Of a stretch of DNA of 39,260 nucleotides, positions 1 to 7,749 are shown one piece after another (the stretch's first letter is position 1; every line of letters starts with the position of its first letter). The stretch is from a virus: positions 1 to 39,260 of the IMG/VR virus record IMGVR_UViG_3300023118_000005; one strand, 5' to 3'. Both the position numbers and the translations under genes were made by a program. Below the pieces are notes generated by a model that was not told where the DNA came from, made no database searches, and worked only from the letters and a program-made list of their open reading frames with translations.

Positions 1-127
1 TGGTAGTCAATATTAATACCTTCGTTATAAACCAATTTACCGCCATAATCTGCAATAAGATAATTATAATAAATATTATTAAAACTATTTACAACAGTAC
101 TTAATATTTTTTCATGATTGAAGTTTT
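1..127. repeat. Left copy of the 127-bp terminal direct repeat (assembly overlap)
   Basis: These 127 bases are identical to the last 127 bases of the window. A perfect overlap of this length at both ends of a contig is the usual sign that a circular or circularly permuted molecule was assembled, and 127 is a common assembler k-mer length. The tail gene that enters from the far end continues through the repeat in the same reading frame, which supports circularity rather than a true short terminal repeat. Confidence 0.95.
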
Positions 128-497
128 GAAGATTCAAGTCTTTACCCATTGTTTTATTTTCAATAGCCTTGAAAAAATCAACCATTCCGTTGAGTATTGA
201 TCCTTTATAATTGTCATCAGTAGATTGAATATTAAACCATCCTTTTGAAATTAAATCAAAACCGTCGGCTTTTAACTGAGCATCATTTTTAATATAAGGT
301 ATTTGTGAATTATCTCCTGAAATACCTAGCTGTTGCATTGATTGAGTATTTGCCGGTGTTTTTTCAAAATCAAATGTATTGGTATAAGAAACTGATACAC
401 TGGCAATATCAAATATATCTGATATTTGCTTTGTATATTTTATATTTGAATCTTTTGGTAATTCAATTTTATTATTGTTTACAATTAATTCGACCAT
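1..497 (-). CDS. Tail protein, N-terminal part (gene spans the contig junction)
   Basis: The ATG at 497 opens a frame that runs to base 1 without a stop and continues in phase at the other end of the window down to 37711. On the circle this is one gene of 1920 bp, 639 residues. The N-terminal part contains stretches such as SVSYTNTFDFEKTPANTQ and a region ending GKLVYNEGINIDY that joins the second half. The start overlaps the end of the preceding 286-residue gene by 13 bp. Its place directly before the tape measure gene, and its large size, suggest a tail tip, hub or baseplate-like component. That role is inferred from position; no catalytic motif was recognised. Confidence 0.85.
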   Translation of the reverse strand, partial: MVELIVNNNKIELPKDSNIKYTKQISDIFDIASVSVSYTNTFDFEKTPANTQSMQQLGISGDNSQIPYIKNDAQLKADGFDLISKGWFNIQSTDDNYKGSILNGMVDFFKAIENKTMGKDLNLQNFNHEKILSTVVNSFNNIYYNYLIADYGGKLVYNEGINIDY

Positions 498-1345
498 AAC
501 AAAGAAGGATTAAATCTATAATTAAGATCAATGTTTAAATTAACCGTATATACTCTTTTTATATTATCTCTTTCAATATTATTCGACTTCATAAATAACT
601 TTTTCCATAATCCATTTTGATAAGCGTATACATCAGGAGATACAATTAAATCAAATGCGTAATCTCTGTACTCTCTTGGTATTTTAGAATAAATTTGTAA
701 ATCGCTTTTGCTTTCGCTACCTAAATCAAGCATATTATTTTTACCAGTAATAGTTTCGCCTAAAGGTGTGTTTGCTTCTTTCTCAGAATAGCTTTCAAAA
801 AGCCAATAAGAATATCCCCCTTTTTGATTTAGGAATTTTAAGTAAATATTATTGCAACCTCTTATTCTTCTATAATCTATATTAGTTACATCGGCTAAAT
901 TCTGTTCTTGAATTATGTATGATGAAGACAAAAAATAATCGTAAGCAGGAAATCCGGACCATACTGGAAGCGCAGTATTTAATCTCAATGTTTGATTAGG
1001 TGATATTGTTTGATTAGTATCGTTAACTCTATTACCACCTCTAACAAAATCTTTAATAAATGAAGTTGTAGTTCCTTCGTTAGCGGTGATTGTTATTTGA
1101 ATCTTAGTGGAGTTATTAGCTAATCCGTTTGGCACATCAAATAAGCTTTTTACGGCACTTTGAATGTTTACTAAAACATTGTTATTAATATCTGAATAAC
1201 TAATAAAATTCGTGCTTATTTTTCCATTACCTAAGTTTTGTAATACTAATCTAAAATACACAACAGGACTATCTGCATTTATATTAAACCAAATCTCATT
1301 GTTTATTAAATAACCGTTACTGTTTAAATCATGAGAAATTATCAT
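485..1345 (-). CDS. Hypothetical tail-region structural protein (286 aa)
   Basis: A 286-residue protein rich in Asn, Ser and aromatic residues with no signal peptide or membrane segment, as expected of a virion beta-sandwich protein. It starts inside the end of the preceding gene (17 bp overlap) and overlaps the start of the 639-residue tail gene (13 bp), so the three are translationally coupled. Position between tail completion-type genes and the large tail protein suggests a distal tail or tail tip part. I do not recognise the family from the sequence alone. Confidence 0.7.
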   Translation of the reverse strand: MIISHDLNSNGYLINNEIWFNINADSPVVYFRLVLQNLGNGKISTNFISYSDINNNVLVNIQSAVKSLFDVPNGLANNSTKIQITITANEGTTTSFIKDFVRGGNRVNDTNQTISPNQTLRLNTALPVWSGFPAYDYFLSSSYIIQEQNLADVTNIDYRRIRGCNNIYLKFLNQKGGYSYWLFESYSEKEANTPLGETITGKNNMLDLGSESKSDLQIYSKIPREYRDYAFDLIVSPDVYAYQNGLWKKLFMKSNNIERDNIKRVYTVNLNIDLNYRFNPSLLWSN

Positions 1346-1802
1346 GTAATTGCTTTTTTAATATTTTAGTTGTTTCAATAGTAATCCAAGTACCTAATTG
1401 TTGTTCAATGTATGCTTTACATTCTGGACCATTTAATACATCGATCAAATCAGTTCCATCCGGATAGTATTCTGTACCTTCATTCTTAATCTTCTGAGCA
1501 ATGGCAAATGCAATTCCTTTTGCTTCTGGTCCGCCTATTCCAAACTTAGCATTTACCCAAGTTATTAACGGGGCTATTGGTGGAGCTTTACCCGACTTTC
1601 TTCCGTGCTGTAGCCAATAGGTGTAATCCATTCCCCATATTTCACCGTTACCATTATTTGATCGTGGCTCTAATGCATTTATCCAACTTCCCGTTGCGTT
1701 CATACCTAAGCTAATAAACTTAGGAATCAAAAAATTATCAATTACGCCTTGCATTGTTTTAATAATTTCTTCTTCAGGTATTCTTGGTAGTTCAATTGCC
1801 AT
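1329..1802 (-). CDS. Probable neck or tail-completion protein (157 aa)
   Basis: A 157-residue protein with a central stretch YWLQHGRKSGKAPPIAPLI followed by a Trp-containing helix and a segment KFGIGGPEAKGIAFAIA. The pattern of Gly-Arg-x-Ser-Gly-Lys-x-Pro-Pro followed by a conserved Trp resembles HK97 gp10-like and related head-tail or minor tail proteins. This is family knowledge applied by eye, so moderately uncertain. Its ATG shares a base with the stop of the small membrane protein upstream (TAATG). Confidence 0.6.
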   Translation of the reverse strand: MAIELPRIPEEEIIKTMQGVIDNFLIPKFISLGMNATGSWINALEPRSNNGNGEIWGMDYTYWLQHGRKSGKAPPIAPLITWVNAKFGIGGPEAKGIAFAIAQKIKNEGTEYYPDGTDLIDVLNGPECKAYIEQQLGTWITIETTKILKKQLHDNFS

Positions 1803-1909
1803 TATTTTACAGAACGAATTAATAAATATCCGTCAATAAACAAATATAAAGCGAATATAACTATTAAACATTCGAAAAATAATACTAAACAATCTATTAC
1901 CTTTTTCAT
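1802..1909 (-). CDS. Small single-pass membrane protein (35 aa)
   Basis: A 35-residue frame between two coupled structural genes. It starts with MKKVIDC and is then almost wholly hydrophobic (residues 6-31), consistent with one membrane helix. The stop codon overlaps the next ATG in a TAATG arrangement, and the gap to the upstream gene is 2 bp, so it fits the operon exactly. Function unknown. Confidence 0.55.
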   Translation of the reverse strand: MKKVIDCLVLFFECLIVIFALYLFIDGYLLIRSVK

Positions 1910-1911
1910 AA

Positions 1912-2415
1912 CTATTTAACTTGTGTAAAAGTGTACGAAATTTTCCAGCCATTATAATTTTCATCAATGTAATTATGTACAATAACACCATTGGTTAAAT
2001 CTATATTTACATTTGTTTCTCCTAATATTTCGCAAGTATCTAAAATGTTTTCGCACCCTAAACATTCACGTATAGGATAAAAAACAGTATTCCATTTACT
2101 CTCTTCAATCGGATGCCCTTTGATCTCATTGTAATTATTTACACCTAAAGGGACCTTCATTAAAGCCCAAACAGTAATCGTATCAACACATGTTTTTGAA
2201 GTGATTAGATTTGTTTGGGTATTTCGTGTAATGTTTTCTCTGAATCCTGGATCTGTCAAAAATACATGAACACAACAATCTTCTTCGTTAGTTTCTGATT
2301 GAACAATATTCGTTTGGCTCTCTTTTAAAGGGGCGCTAAAATTCCAACAAAAATCACATTTAAGTTCATCGTTGTAAATGTCTACTTGTTTTTTGAAGAA
2401 ATCGACTATGTTCAT
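1912..2415 (-). CDS. Hypothetical head-tail connection protein (167 aa)
   Basis: A 167-residue protein with several Cys residues, including a CDFCW pair near residue 20, a CC pair near residue 47 and C-x2-C near residues 118-121 (ECLGC). It has no membrane segment. It lies between the terminase genes and the tail genes, where siphoviruses keep head-completion, stopper and tail-terminator genes. The role is inferred from position only. The paired cysteines could bind a metal or form disulfides. Confidence 0.55.
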   Translation of the reverse strand: MNIVDFFKKQVDIYNDELKCDFCWNFSAPLKESQTNIVQSETNEEDCCVHVFLTDPGFRENITRNTQTNLITSKTCVDTITVWALMKVPLGVNNYNEIKGHPIEESKWNTVFYPIRECLGCENILDTCEILGETNVNIDLTNGVIVHNYIDENYNGWKISYTFTQVK

Positions 2416-2418
2416 AGA

Positions 2419-2565
2419 TTAAAGTGTTTTAACTTGTATTCCGGCATACTTGCCATTAACGAACAAATATTTATATTTTGTAAATAAACTTTTAGAAACA
2501 AACATTACCGCATCCTTTCGTGGCTTGTGTCTTAATTGTGAAATATATTTATCTAATGGATTCAT
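2419..2565 (-). CDS. Small basic hypothetical protein (48 aa)
   Basis: The frame starts MNPLDKYISQLRHKPRKDAV and ends GIQVKTL. Its ATG overlaps the stop of the 58-residue gene (TAATG) and its stop lies 3 bp before the next ATG, so spacing strongly supports a real gene. The positive charge is concentrated in the first third. Its place among neck genes suggests a virion or assembly role, but nothing in the sequence proves it. Confidence 0.6.
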   Translation of the reverse strand: MNPLDKYISQLRHKPRKDAVMFVSKSLFTKYKYLFVNGKYAGIQVKTL

Positions 2566-2741
2566 TACTTAAGATCTTTGATAAAATTGCTTAAATCCTC
2601 TAAATTATTAAAAACATAAATAGCATCAGGATATGTAGCTACACAACTTCTTTTGTCCATTTCAACAATAAATCCGTTATTAACTCTTTCTATTCCAATA
2701 GTTGAAAATTTATATTCCGATTCTTTAATTTCTTCTTCCAT
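2565..2741 (-). CDS. Small acidic hypothetical protein (58 aa)
   Basis: A 58-residue frame starting MEEEIKESEYKF and ending DLSNFIKDLK. It follows the 174-residue gene after 1 bp and overlaps the next ATG by one base. It is compact and soluble, with a predicted helix at the C-terminus. It has no recognised family. Operon fit is the main evidence. Confidence 0.6.
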   Translation of the reverse strand: MEEEIKESEYKFSTIGIERVNNGFIVEMDKRSCVATYPDAIYVFNNLEDLSNFIKDLK

Positions 2742-2742
2742 A

Positions 2743-3267
2743 TTATTTAATTTTACTTAGTTTCTTTTCAATATCCGATTTCGTCACTTCTAAATACTGC
2801 TTGTCAAAAACAACATTATAAGGCAGTTCACGAATCAAATCATATTTTAATATATCGCCTTTTGCTAAATTATCCAAAGTATTCATTAAACCAAACTGAT
2901 CTAACTTATTTATTCCTGCTTGCAATAACTTAACATCTGGATCAGAACGCAAATATGTTGATTCTAATTCACGTATCGTTTTCATTTCATCAATCAGCCA
3001 TAAAATAAAGCTCATAGCTTGATTAACTTCTAGTTTCTGAACATCTGCCAAGAACACGAATTTTTTTCTGTCTTGAAGCATTAAATAAAACAATTTTTCG
3101 AAATCGTTTTTAGCAAATAAATAAGGCAATGTTTCTTTAAGCAATCCCCATTTTAAATAAATTAAGCTTTCGAAGTCAAAGTTAAACAATTTTGAATTAC
3201 GTTTACCGTTCTTTATCAGAAAGTTGAAATCATCCTGCGAAATCTGAGATAGTTTTTGGTTTAGCAT
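2743..3267 (-). CDS. Hypothetical protein downstream of terminase (174 aa)
   Basis: A soluble, largely helical protein of 174 residues with a hydrophobic central helix (NQAMSFILWLIDEMK) and a Lys-rich C-terminus ending KKLSKIK. It starts 9 bp after the terminase large subunit stop. The position suggests a head-completion or packaging accessory role. I do not recognise a named family. Confidence 0.65.
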   Translation of the reverse strand: MLNQKLSQISQDDFNFLIKNGKRNSKLFNFDFESLIYLKWGLLKETLPYLFAKNDFEKLFYLMLQDRKKFVFLADVQKLEVNQAMSFILWLIDEMKTIRELESTYLRSDPDVKLLQAGINKLDQFGLMNTLDNLAKGDILKYDLIRELPYNVVFDKQYLEVTKSDIEKKLSKIK

Positions 3268-3276
3268 AGTTTGTTT

Positions 3277-4515
3277 TTAATCGATAACGCCCCCACCAGA
3301 ACGTTTTACTTTTGGTTTAAGAGTTTCGTCTTCTTCAATATATCTAATCGGGTCAATACAATGATTCCAGTTATCAATCGGAACGTTTAATGAATTTCCT
3401 TTACGGTCCTTTGCCCAAACATATTTACCAAGTTCCTCAATCAAATGAACACTTCTACGGGTTACATAAAACTTTTCATATCCTTGAATATTTTGAACCC
3501 CAAACGAAATGCTGTCTTTTCCTTTTTCAGCTCCTTTAATCGTAATTCCATAGTTCTTAATCTCTTGAATTGATTTAGGTTCTGCCGAATCTGCAACTAC
3601 GTTTCTTTTAAATGATTTTAATTCTTTTGCAATTGAAGAGTTAACCAATCCTTTTTCATATAAATCCTCGTCGTAAATCGGGAAACCATTATAAGTATAT
3701 TTATCTATTATCGTTGTAGGATCATTTGTGTATCCAAAATCGACACCTGACTTATTATATTTTGCATCTGAAGGAACTGAATCAATAATTTCCCAATTCG
3801 TAAATACAACGCCTTCCAAAGAACCAACTTTACCAAGTCCATAAACTTTCCATTTATTTGCCCAATATTTATTTTTAATATTGTTTTCTTTAAATAAATC
3901 TTCTTCTTTTAAATTAGTGTTATGAAATCCTTTTTGTTTATAATCTAAAATAGATTTAACCTCGCTCTTAGATAAATATTCGTTGTCTTCAAATGTAAGC
4001 CTAATAAAATTGTTTTGGTTAATGTAATCATCACCCCAGAATAAAGCATCCGGATTGTAATCTATTATAGTTAATCCGGCACGTGATATAAATTGAACCG
4101 CTGTATCAATATCCATTTTATCAGCTTCGTTGATATAAAGAATATCTCTACGGAATCCTTTACCCACATCGTTTACATCTGCTCCTAAGAAATCTAAATA
4201 ACTGCCGTTTTCGTACTCGTGTTTGCTTTCTGATTTATTAAAATCGGCTTCATCTTGAATAACATTCCAATCACGGCAAATCTTTTTATAGTCACGAATA
4301 ACCGTGCGTTTCATTTTAGATAATTCAGAGGATAAAACAGTTGCTTCTTTTTCTGAATTTAAAAGCGACTGTGTTATTAACTCTAAAATAGAAACCGTTT
4401 TACTTGCTCCCTGACCTCCACAAACAACAAAAACATCTTCATTAGGATTAGACATAATTAAGTCTAAAATCTTGAAGTATGCTTTAGTGTACTTAAATTT
4501 ATTTTCGGTTGCCAA
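3277..4515 (-). CDS. terL: Terminase large subunit (packaging ATPase/nuclease)
   Basis: This is the motor that pumps DNA into the prohead and cuts the concatemer. The 412-residue protein has an N-terminal ATPase with Walker A GGQGASKT (residues 33-40), Walker B ILYINE (125-130, catalytic Glu130), and a coupling-type segment TIIDYNPD near 150. The C-terminal RNase H-like nuclease shows the expected acidic residues: Asp259 in GVDFGYTNDPT, Asp309 in VVADSAEP and Asp388 in NHCIDPIRY. The layout matches Terminase_3 plus Terminase_3C families. The start overlaps the small subunit by 17 bp. Circular assembly with no fixed end suggests headful packaging, which is an inference. Confidence 0.95.
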   Translation of the reverse strand: MATENKFKYTKAYFKILDLIMSNPNEDVFVVCGGQGASKTVSILELITQSLLNSEKEATVLSSELSKMKRTVIRDYKKICRDWNVIQDEADFNKSESKHEYENGSYLDFLGADVNDVGKGFRRDILYINEADKMDIDTAVQFISRAGLTIIDYNPDALFWGDDYINQNNFIRLTFEDNEYLSKSEVKSILDYKQKGFHNTNLKEEDLFKENNIKNKYWANKWKVYGLGKVGSLEGVVFTNWEIIDSVPSDAKYNKSGVDFGYTNDPTTIIDKYTYNGFPIYDEDLYEKGLVNSSIAKELKSFKRNVVADSAEPKSIQEIKNYGITIKGAEKGKDSISFGVQNIQGYEKFYVTRRSVHLIEELGKYVWAKDRKGNSLNVPIDNWNHCIDPIRYIEEDETLKPKVKRSGGGVID

Positions 4516-4933
4516 TGTCTGGTAAATTTGGAACGTTTAAAGATCCTTTTACGTCAATTTCTTTTTTATCTGATAGATCATTTAGCCTTTGGGTAATTGA
4601 TGGATTAAACACGTTCAAAAGACCTCCTGTTATCTGATTTTCTCTAATCGAGTTCTTTACACGCGAACAGATAGGTAAAAACTCTGAGTATTTATCATCA
4701 ATATTTTTAAAATACTGCTCAATACATCCAACTTTAATATCCCAACAATAACGTTTAAATCCTTCTAAAGTAAGTGGAAGTTTTAATTCATCAGTTTCTC
4801 TTACTCCTTCTTTTCCAACATATTGAACTTTCAGCCATTCAGATTCCTTAGACTTTAGATCAACAACATAATCCCGAAACAATTTCCACATCATTTCAGG
4901 ACTATCTATATTTCTTGGTCTTCCTGTTTCCAT
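4499..4933 (-). CDS. terS: Terminase small subunit
   Basis: A 144-residue protein immediately upstream of, and overlapping, the large subunit. The N-terminus METGRPRNIDSPEMMW is typical of Bacteroidota phage small terminases, with a basic GRPR start and a helical DNA-recognition region. The middle carries the DNA-binding-like segment LTLEGFKRYCWD. It recognises the packaging site on phage DNA and recruits TerL. Identification rests on position, size and general sequence character; the oligomerisation domain cannot be confirmed by eye. Confidence 0.85.
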   Translation of the reverse strand: METGRPRNIDSPEMMWKLFRDYVVDLKSKESEWLKVQYVGKEGVRETDELKLPLTLEGFKRYCWDIKVGCIEQYFKNIDDKYSEFLPICSRVKNSIRENQITGGLLNVFNPSITQRLNDLSDKKEIDVKGSLNVPNLPDIGNRK

Positions 4934-5085
4934 TACTTTATCTCAATTAGTTCACAAACTTTATTATCAATCAATTCTTTACAACGATCCAAAGAAACTG
5001 TATGTTCTTCAGTACGCATTATTAACCTATCCAATTGAATATCGTAGTATTTCATTATGCATTTAACTAAAGCAGTTTTTTCCAT
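4933..5085 (-). CDS. Small hypothetical protein between glycosyltransferase and terminase (50 aa)
   Basis: A 50-residue frame starting MEKTALVKCIMKYYD and ending VCELIEIK. It begins inside the last codons of the glycosyltransferase gene (19 bp overlap), and its stop shares a base with the small terminase ATG (TAATG). This tight packing at both ends supports a real, coupled gene. It looks like a helical protein and could be a terminase-associated factor. Function unknown. Confidence 0.6.
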   Translation of the reverse strand: MEKTALVKCIMKYYDIQLDRLIMRTEEHTVSLDRCKELIDNKVCELIEIK

Positions 5086-5981
5086 TGTTTGAATCCTGAT
5101 TTATGTTTGTGAGTGAATACTTTTTTTACTAACATTTCTGGTGTGAAATCTGATAGGTCTTTTTTAATTATGTAACCATTCGTTTCTTTTATCATTTCCG
5201 ATGCACTCGAATAATTTGTTGTAATTACCGTTGTGCCTAAAACTAACGCTTCTAATAAAACAAAACCGAACGCCTCGTAATCTGATAGCTGTAATAAAAA
5301 ATCAGCGTTCTTAATGTACGGGAATGGATTTTCTAATTTACCGTGAAATACCCAATTGCTCGGAGATTGTTTTTTTATATGCTTTTCATACTTCTTATCA
5401 TAACCTGATCCAACAATATGCCAAATGTAATCAATATCTTTTAATTGTTCAGAAACCTTTAACATTCTTTCAAAACCTTTCTCTCTTGAAATTCTTGAAA
5501 CTGTTACAAGTGTTAGTGGTTTACGTTCTGGAATATGTTCGTTTGCTAGTTCGTATATTTGTGAATTAAGCTCATTGTAAATTAATGTTGATTTCTGGTC
5601 CGTAAGCTGAGCGTCTAATTGTTCTTTACAAACTTGCCCCACTGCAATATAATTATCAATTTTTTCTTTTGGCAGTTTAACCTTCATATCCGTAAGACAA
5701 CCATGGAGCCAACGTAATTCTTTGTTGGCTTTTATTTTATCCTTCTTACAATAAATAGAGCAGTAAATAACCGTGTCAACTTCAATTGATTTGTATTCTA
5801 AATTAACTATTGAAGCATATTCAGCCATTCTTAAAAGCATTTCTATACTTGAATCTTTAGCTGAATAAGCTATTGTAATATCGTAGTGTTCGTGTAATCG
5901 TTCGCATAGATTTAATATAGCAACCTCCACGCCTCCAATAATATTGATATGATGATAATAAAAACAAATACTTTTTTTCAT
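5067..5981 (-). CDS. GT4-family glycosyltransferase (304 aa)
   Basis: A GT-B fold retaining glycosyltransferase, expected to move a sugar from a nucleotide donor to a surface glycan, protein or other acceptor in the cytoplasm. Evidence: the N-terminal loop HHINIIGGVE (10-19), the linker strand VTVSRISREKGFERML (159-174) and the donor-site EX7E motif EAFGFVLLE (Glu236 to Glu244). The ATG at 5981 (MKKSICFYY) is preferred over an upstream start at 6017, because the extra 12 residues would cover the promoter. Such enzymes are unusual between early genes and terminase. The gene has its own promoter and follows a terminator, so it looks like an independently expressed cargo gene. Possible targets are host surface sugar (superinfection exclusion) or virion proteins. 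Confidence 0.85.
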   Translation of the reverse strand: MKKSICFYYHHINIIGGVEVAILNLCERLHEHYDITIAYSAKDSSIEMLLRMAEYASIVNLEYKSIEVDTVIYCSIYCKKDKIKANKELRWLHGCLTDMKVKLPKEKIDNYIAVGQVCKEQLDAQLTDQKSTLIYNELNSQIYELANEHIPERKPLTLVTVSRISREKGFERMLKVSEQLKDIDYIWHIVGSGYDKKYEKHIKKQSPSNWVFHGKLENPFPYIKNADFLLQLSDYEAFGFVLLEALVLGTTVITTNYSSASEMIKETNGYIIKKDLSDFTPEMLVKKVFTHKHKSGFKQWKKLL

Positions 5982-5986
5982 ATGTG

Positions 5987-6017
5987 TAAATATAATAAAT
6001 CCAATCGTAAAAAGCAA
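5987..6017 (-). promoter_or_regulatory. Promoter of the glycosyltransferase gene
   Basis: On the minus strand TTG (complement of 6015-6017), 20 bases, then TATATTTA (complement of 5987-5994). This is one base away from the Bacteroidota -7 consensus TAnnTTTG. The ATG at 5981 begins 5 bases after the box, so the message may be almost leaderless. The promoter sits in the T-tail of the preceding terminator. Confidence 0.55.
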
Positions 6018-6040
6018 AAAACACGTAACTAAACGTGTTT
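6009..6040 (-). terminator. Rho-independent terminator after the small-gene operon
   Basis: On the minus strand an 8-bp stem AAACACGT / ACGTGTTT with a 6-base loop (6019-6040) is followed by TTTTTGCTTTTT-type sequence (6009-6018). The stem begins within the last codons of the 70-residue gene. It separates the operon upstream from the glycosyltransferase unit. Confidence 0.75.
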
Positions 6041-6241
6041 ATGTACTATTATACCATTATCTTTCAGCACGTCACAAACTAAATTCTCACTTACTCTAGG
6101 GCAGTTAGATACTATTTTGCCTTTTATAAATCTCCATTTTGGTATTCCGCACCAATACAATTCCGTAAGTTTAAATCCTTTTTTTATTTTTCTTTTAACA
6201 GATTCTAGTGCTTTTTTATCATTTTCTTTTAGTTCTTTCAT
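6029..6241 (-). CDS. Small basic hypothetical protein (70 aa)
   Basis: A 70-residue, Lys-rich protein beginning MKELKENDKKALESVKRKIKKG, with a central WCGIPKWRF segment. It is the last gene of the operon, its stop lying inside the terminator stem. The charged N-terminal helix followed by an aromatic core could bind nucleic acid, but no family is recognised. Confidence 0.6.
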   Translation of the reverse strand: MKELKENDKKALESVKRKIKKGFKLTELYWCGIPKWRFIKGKIVSNCPRVSENLVCDVLKDNGIIVHKHV

Positions 6242-6266
6242 AATCTACTTTATTTGTAATTCGTAT

Positions 6267-6451
6267 TTAGGTTTTGTCTATGTTCTCTCCGTTGTTGCCC
6301 CAATAAGGCTTGTCTACATCTTCCCAGAAGCTAATTTCATTCCTGTCTATAAATTCTTCAACTAATTCTAAAATGATTGCTTTTTTTGTTCTTCTGTAAG
6401 TCCTTTAATCCAATTGCGCAATCTTTCTTGTTTTTCTTCCCATGTTTCCAT
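6267..6451 (-). CDS. Small gene split by a -1 frameshift at a slippery A-run (61 aa if shifted)
   Basis: The ATG at 6451 opens a frame METWEEKQERLRNW... that stops after 27 residues at 6368. The -1 frame takes over exactly at the heptamer A AAA AAG (6380-6386) and continues AIILELVEEFIDRNEISFW... to a stop at 6267. The two halves read as one well-behaved small protein of 61 residues. A AAA AAG is the classic dnaX-type slippery site, with the zero-frame codons AAA AAG correctly placed. Alternatives are a real one-base deletion, or a homopolymer error in the assembly. No obvious stimulatory hairpin follows. Confidence 0.55.
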
Positions 6452-6461
6452 CCCTAATAAT

Positions 6462-6800
6462 TTACTTGGTTAATAATTTTTTGTATTTATTTTTTAATGA
6501 TCCGTTTTTTTTAAAGTATTCCTTATAAAAAGCGTTTGGTCTAAATATCCATCTATCTTTAAGCGAAATCCAAAATAGCTTCCATTTAAGATTATCTTCT
6601 ATTTCCACTTCAGTTAACGGTCTTGGTTTTCTATAAAACAAAAACAACATATAACTCAACATTCCGGCAACCAACAGAAACGCAAACAAATCACTTTGAA
6701 TAGATAATCCTGTTTTGCAATGCGGGTTGTTTTCACGTCCCGCAACGGAACACCAACAAGGCGAAAATACTTCACAGTTAAATGGCGGTGGTGGATTCAT
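6462..6800 (-). CDS. Membrane protein with Cys/Pro-rich N-terminus (112 aa)
   Basis: A 112-residue protein. The N-terminus MNPPPPFNCEVFSPCWC has a proline run and several Cys (also GRENNPHC). It is followed by one hydrophobic helix (about residues 38-56, DLFAFLLVAGMLSYMLFLFY) and a Lys-rich cytoplasmic-type tail. By the positive-inside rule the Cys-rich part would face the periplasm. The start overlaps the stop of the 145-residue gene (ATGA). Function unknown. Confidence 0.65.
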   Translation of the reverse strand: MNPPPPFNCEVFSPCWCSVAGRENNPHCKTGLSIQSDLFAFLLVAGMLSYMLFLFYRKPRPLTEVEIEDNLKWKLFWISLKDRWIFRPNAFYKEYFKKNGSLKNKYKKLLTK

Positions 6801-7234
6801 GATAATTGTTTTTGTGCGGTTTGGGTTAGTGTTGGTTCTAATTCACAAAGTCTTTCTACATTGTAAACTGTATCATCTTCAAAGTCAAAATATTTTCCGT
6901 TTGTAAAAGTAAACCTATATTCGTTCCAATAAGTTGATTTAATTATGTTTTTAGTAAACGATTCTAATTCAAAAAGACAACGTTCTTTTACTTCTTGGTA
7001 TTCTTGCATAGCGCTTGAATAATATTGATCGTTTTCACCATCATTAAAAGGCTCTTCCAAAACAACCCAAACACCATCAACAAGTTTACAAGGCACAAAC
7101 ATCCAAAGTTCTAGTTTTTGTGAAAGGAAATTAGCATAATTAATAACTACGTTGTAAAATTCTGATTCACTTTGAATGGTGTAATGTATTTCGCTGTTTA
7201 GTAAAACAAATTCGGTCATCGATATTAATTTCAT
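6797..7234 (-). CDS. Hypothetical protein, paralogue of the 150-aa protein at 11.3 kb
   Basis: A 145-residue soluble protein. It shares with the protein at 11316-11768 the start MKLISMT, a segment MFVPC near the middle, LEEP, a YYSSA motif and an end close to A-x-KQLS. The two are clearly paralogues separated by about 4 kb and lying in two operons. It starts 2 bp after the 170-residue gene. No known domain was recognised. Confidence 0.7.
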   Translation of the reverse strand: MKLISMTEFVLLNSEIHYTIQSESEFYNVVINYANFLSQKLELWMFVPCKLVDGVWVVLEEPFNDGENDQYYSSAMQEYQEVKERCLFELESFTKNIIKSTYWNEYRFTFTNGKYFDFEDDTVYNVERLCELEPTLTQTAQKQLS

Positions 7235-7236
7235 AA

Positions 7237-7749
7237 TTATTGATTTAAAGTATTAATATCAATAGCTAAATTTTTTTCGATTAGTCCGTGAATATCGAAA
7301 TGCCATTCGTAAAGTTTTTCGATTATATCGTTATGTAAATTACCTTCATTTATAACATATGAATAAGAATCTCCTGGATCTCCACATGAAATTTCAAAAG
7401 TTAAATCATTTTTTACAACATAATAATAGTCTTGATAATCATCGCCTCCTGTTGGAGTGTTCCATCCAAAAACACAATCTTCAAAAACACCGTTGGGTTC
7501 AAATGTTTTTCCAATAACTTCTAATGGCACAAACTTTTCCCCATCAACATAAATTTCTTTTGTAAGATCAGATAGCGGGCGTAGGATTGGTTTTGATTCA
7601 TTTATATGGGAAAGCTCTCGCTTATTGCCTCTGTAGTATTTAAAGCCATTATCCTCAATACTGTCTGCTTGAACAATGTCTCCGTAGCTATTTTCTATTT
7701 TTAATCCATAAGGCAAATACCCAACAATATGTTTTAATTCTAATTCCAT
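7237..7749 (-). CDS. Hypothetical phage protein (170 aa)
   Basis: A 170-residue acidic protein starting MELELKHIVGYLPYGLKI, with a Gly-Asp-rich middle (TPTGGDDYQDYYYVV, CGDPGDSYSYV) and a helical C-terminus ending LAIDINTLNQ. Bacteroidota phages often carry similar uncharacterised proteins in early regions. It stands just before the 145-residue paralogue gene (2 bp) and is probably co-expressed. No function can be assigned. Confidence 0.65.
   Translation of the reverse strand: MELELKHIVGYLPYGLKIENSYGDIVQADSIEDNGFKYYRGNKRELSHINESKPILRPLSDLTKEIYVDGEKFVPLEVIGKTFEPNGVFEDCVFGWNTPTGGDDYQDYYYVVKNDLTFEISCGDPGDSYSYVINEGNLHNDIIEKLYEWHFDIHGLIEKNLAIDINTLNQ

Noticed and set aside
305-499. Plus-strand frame opposite the tail gene
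   Set aside because: It lies antisense to the N-terminus of the 639-residue tail protein and has no promoter; it is an AT-rich shadow.
5324-5569. Plus-strand frame within the glycosyltransferase gene
   Set aside because: Antisense to conserved glycosyltransferase motifs; no promoter.
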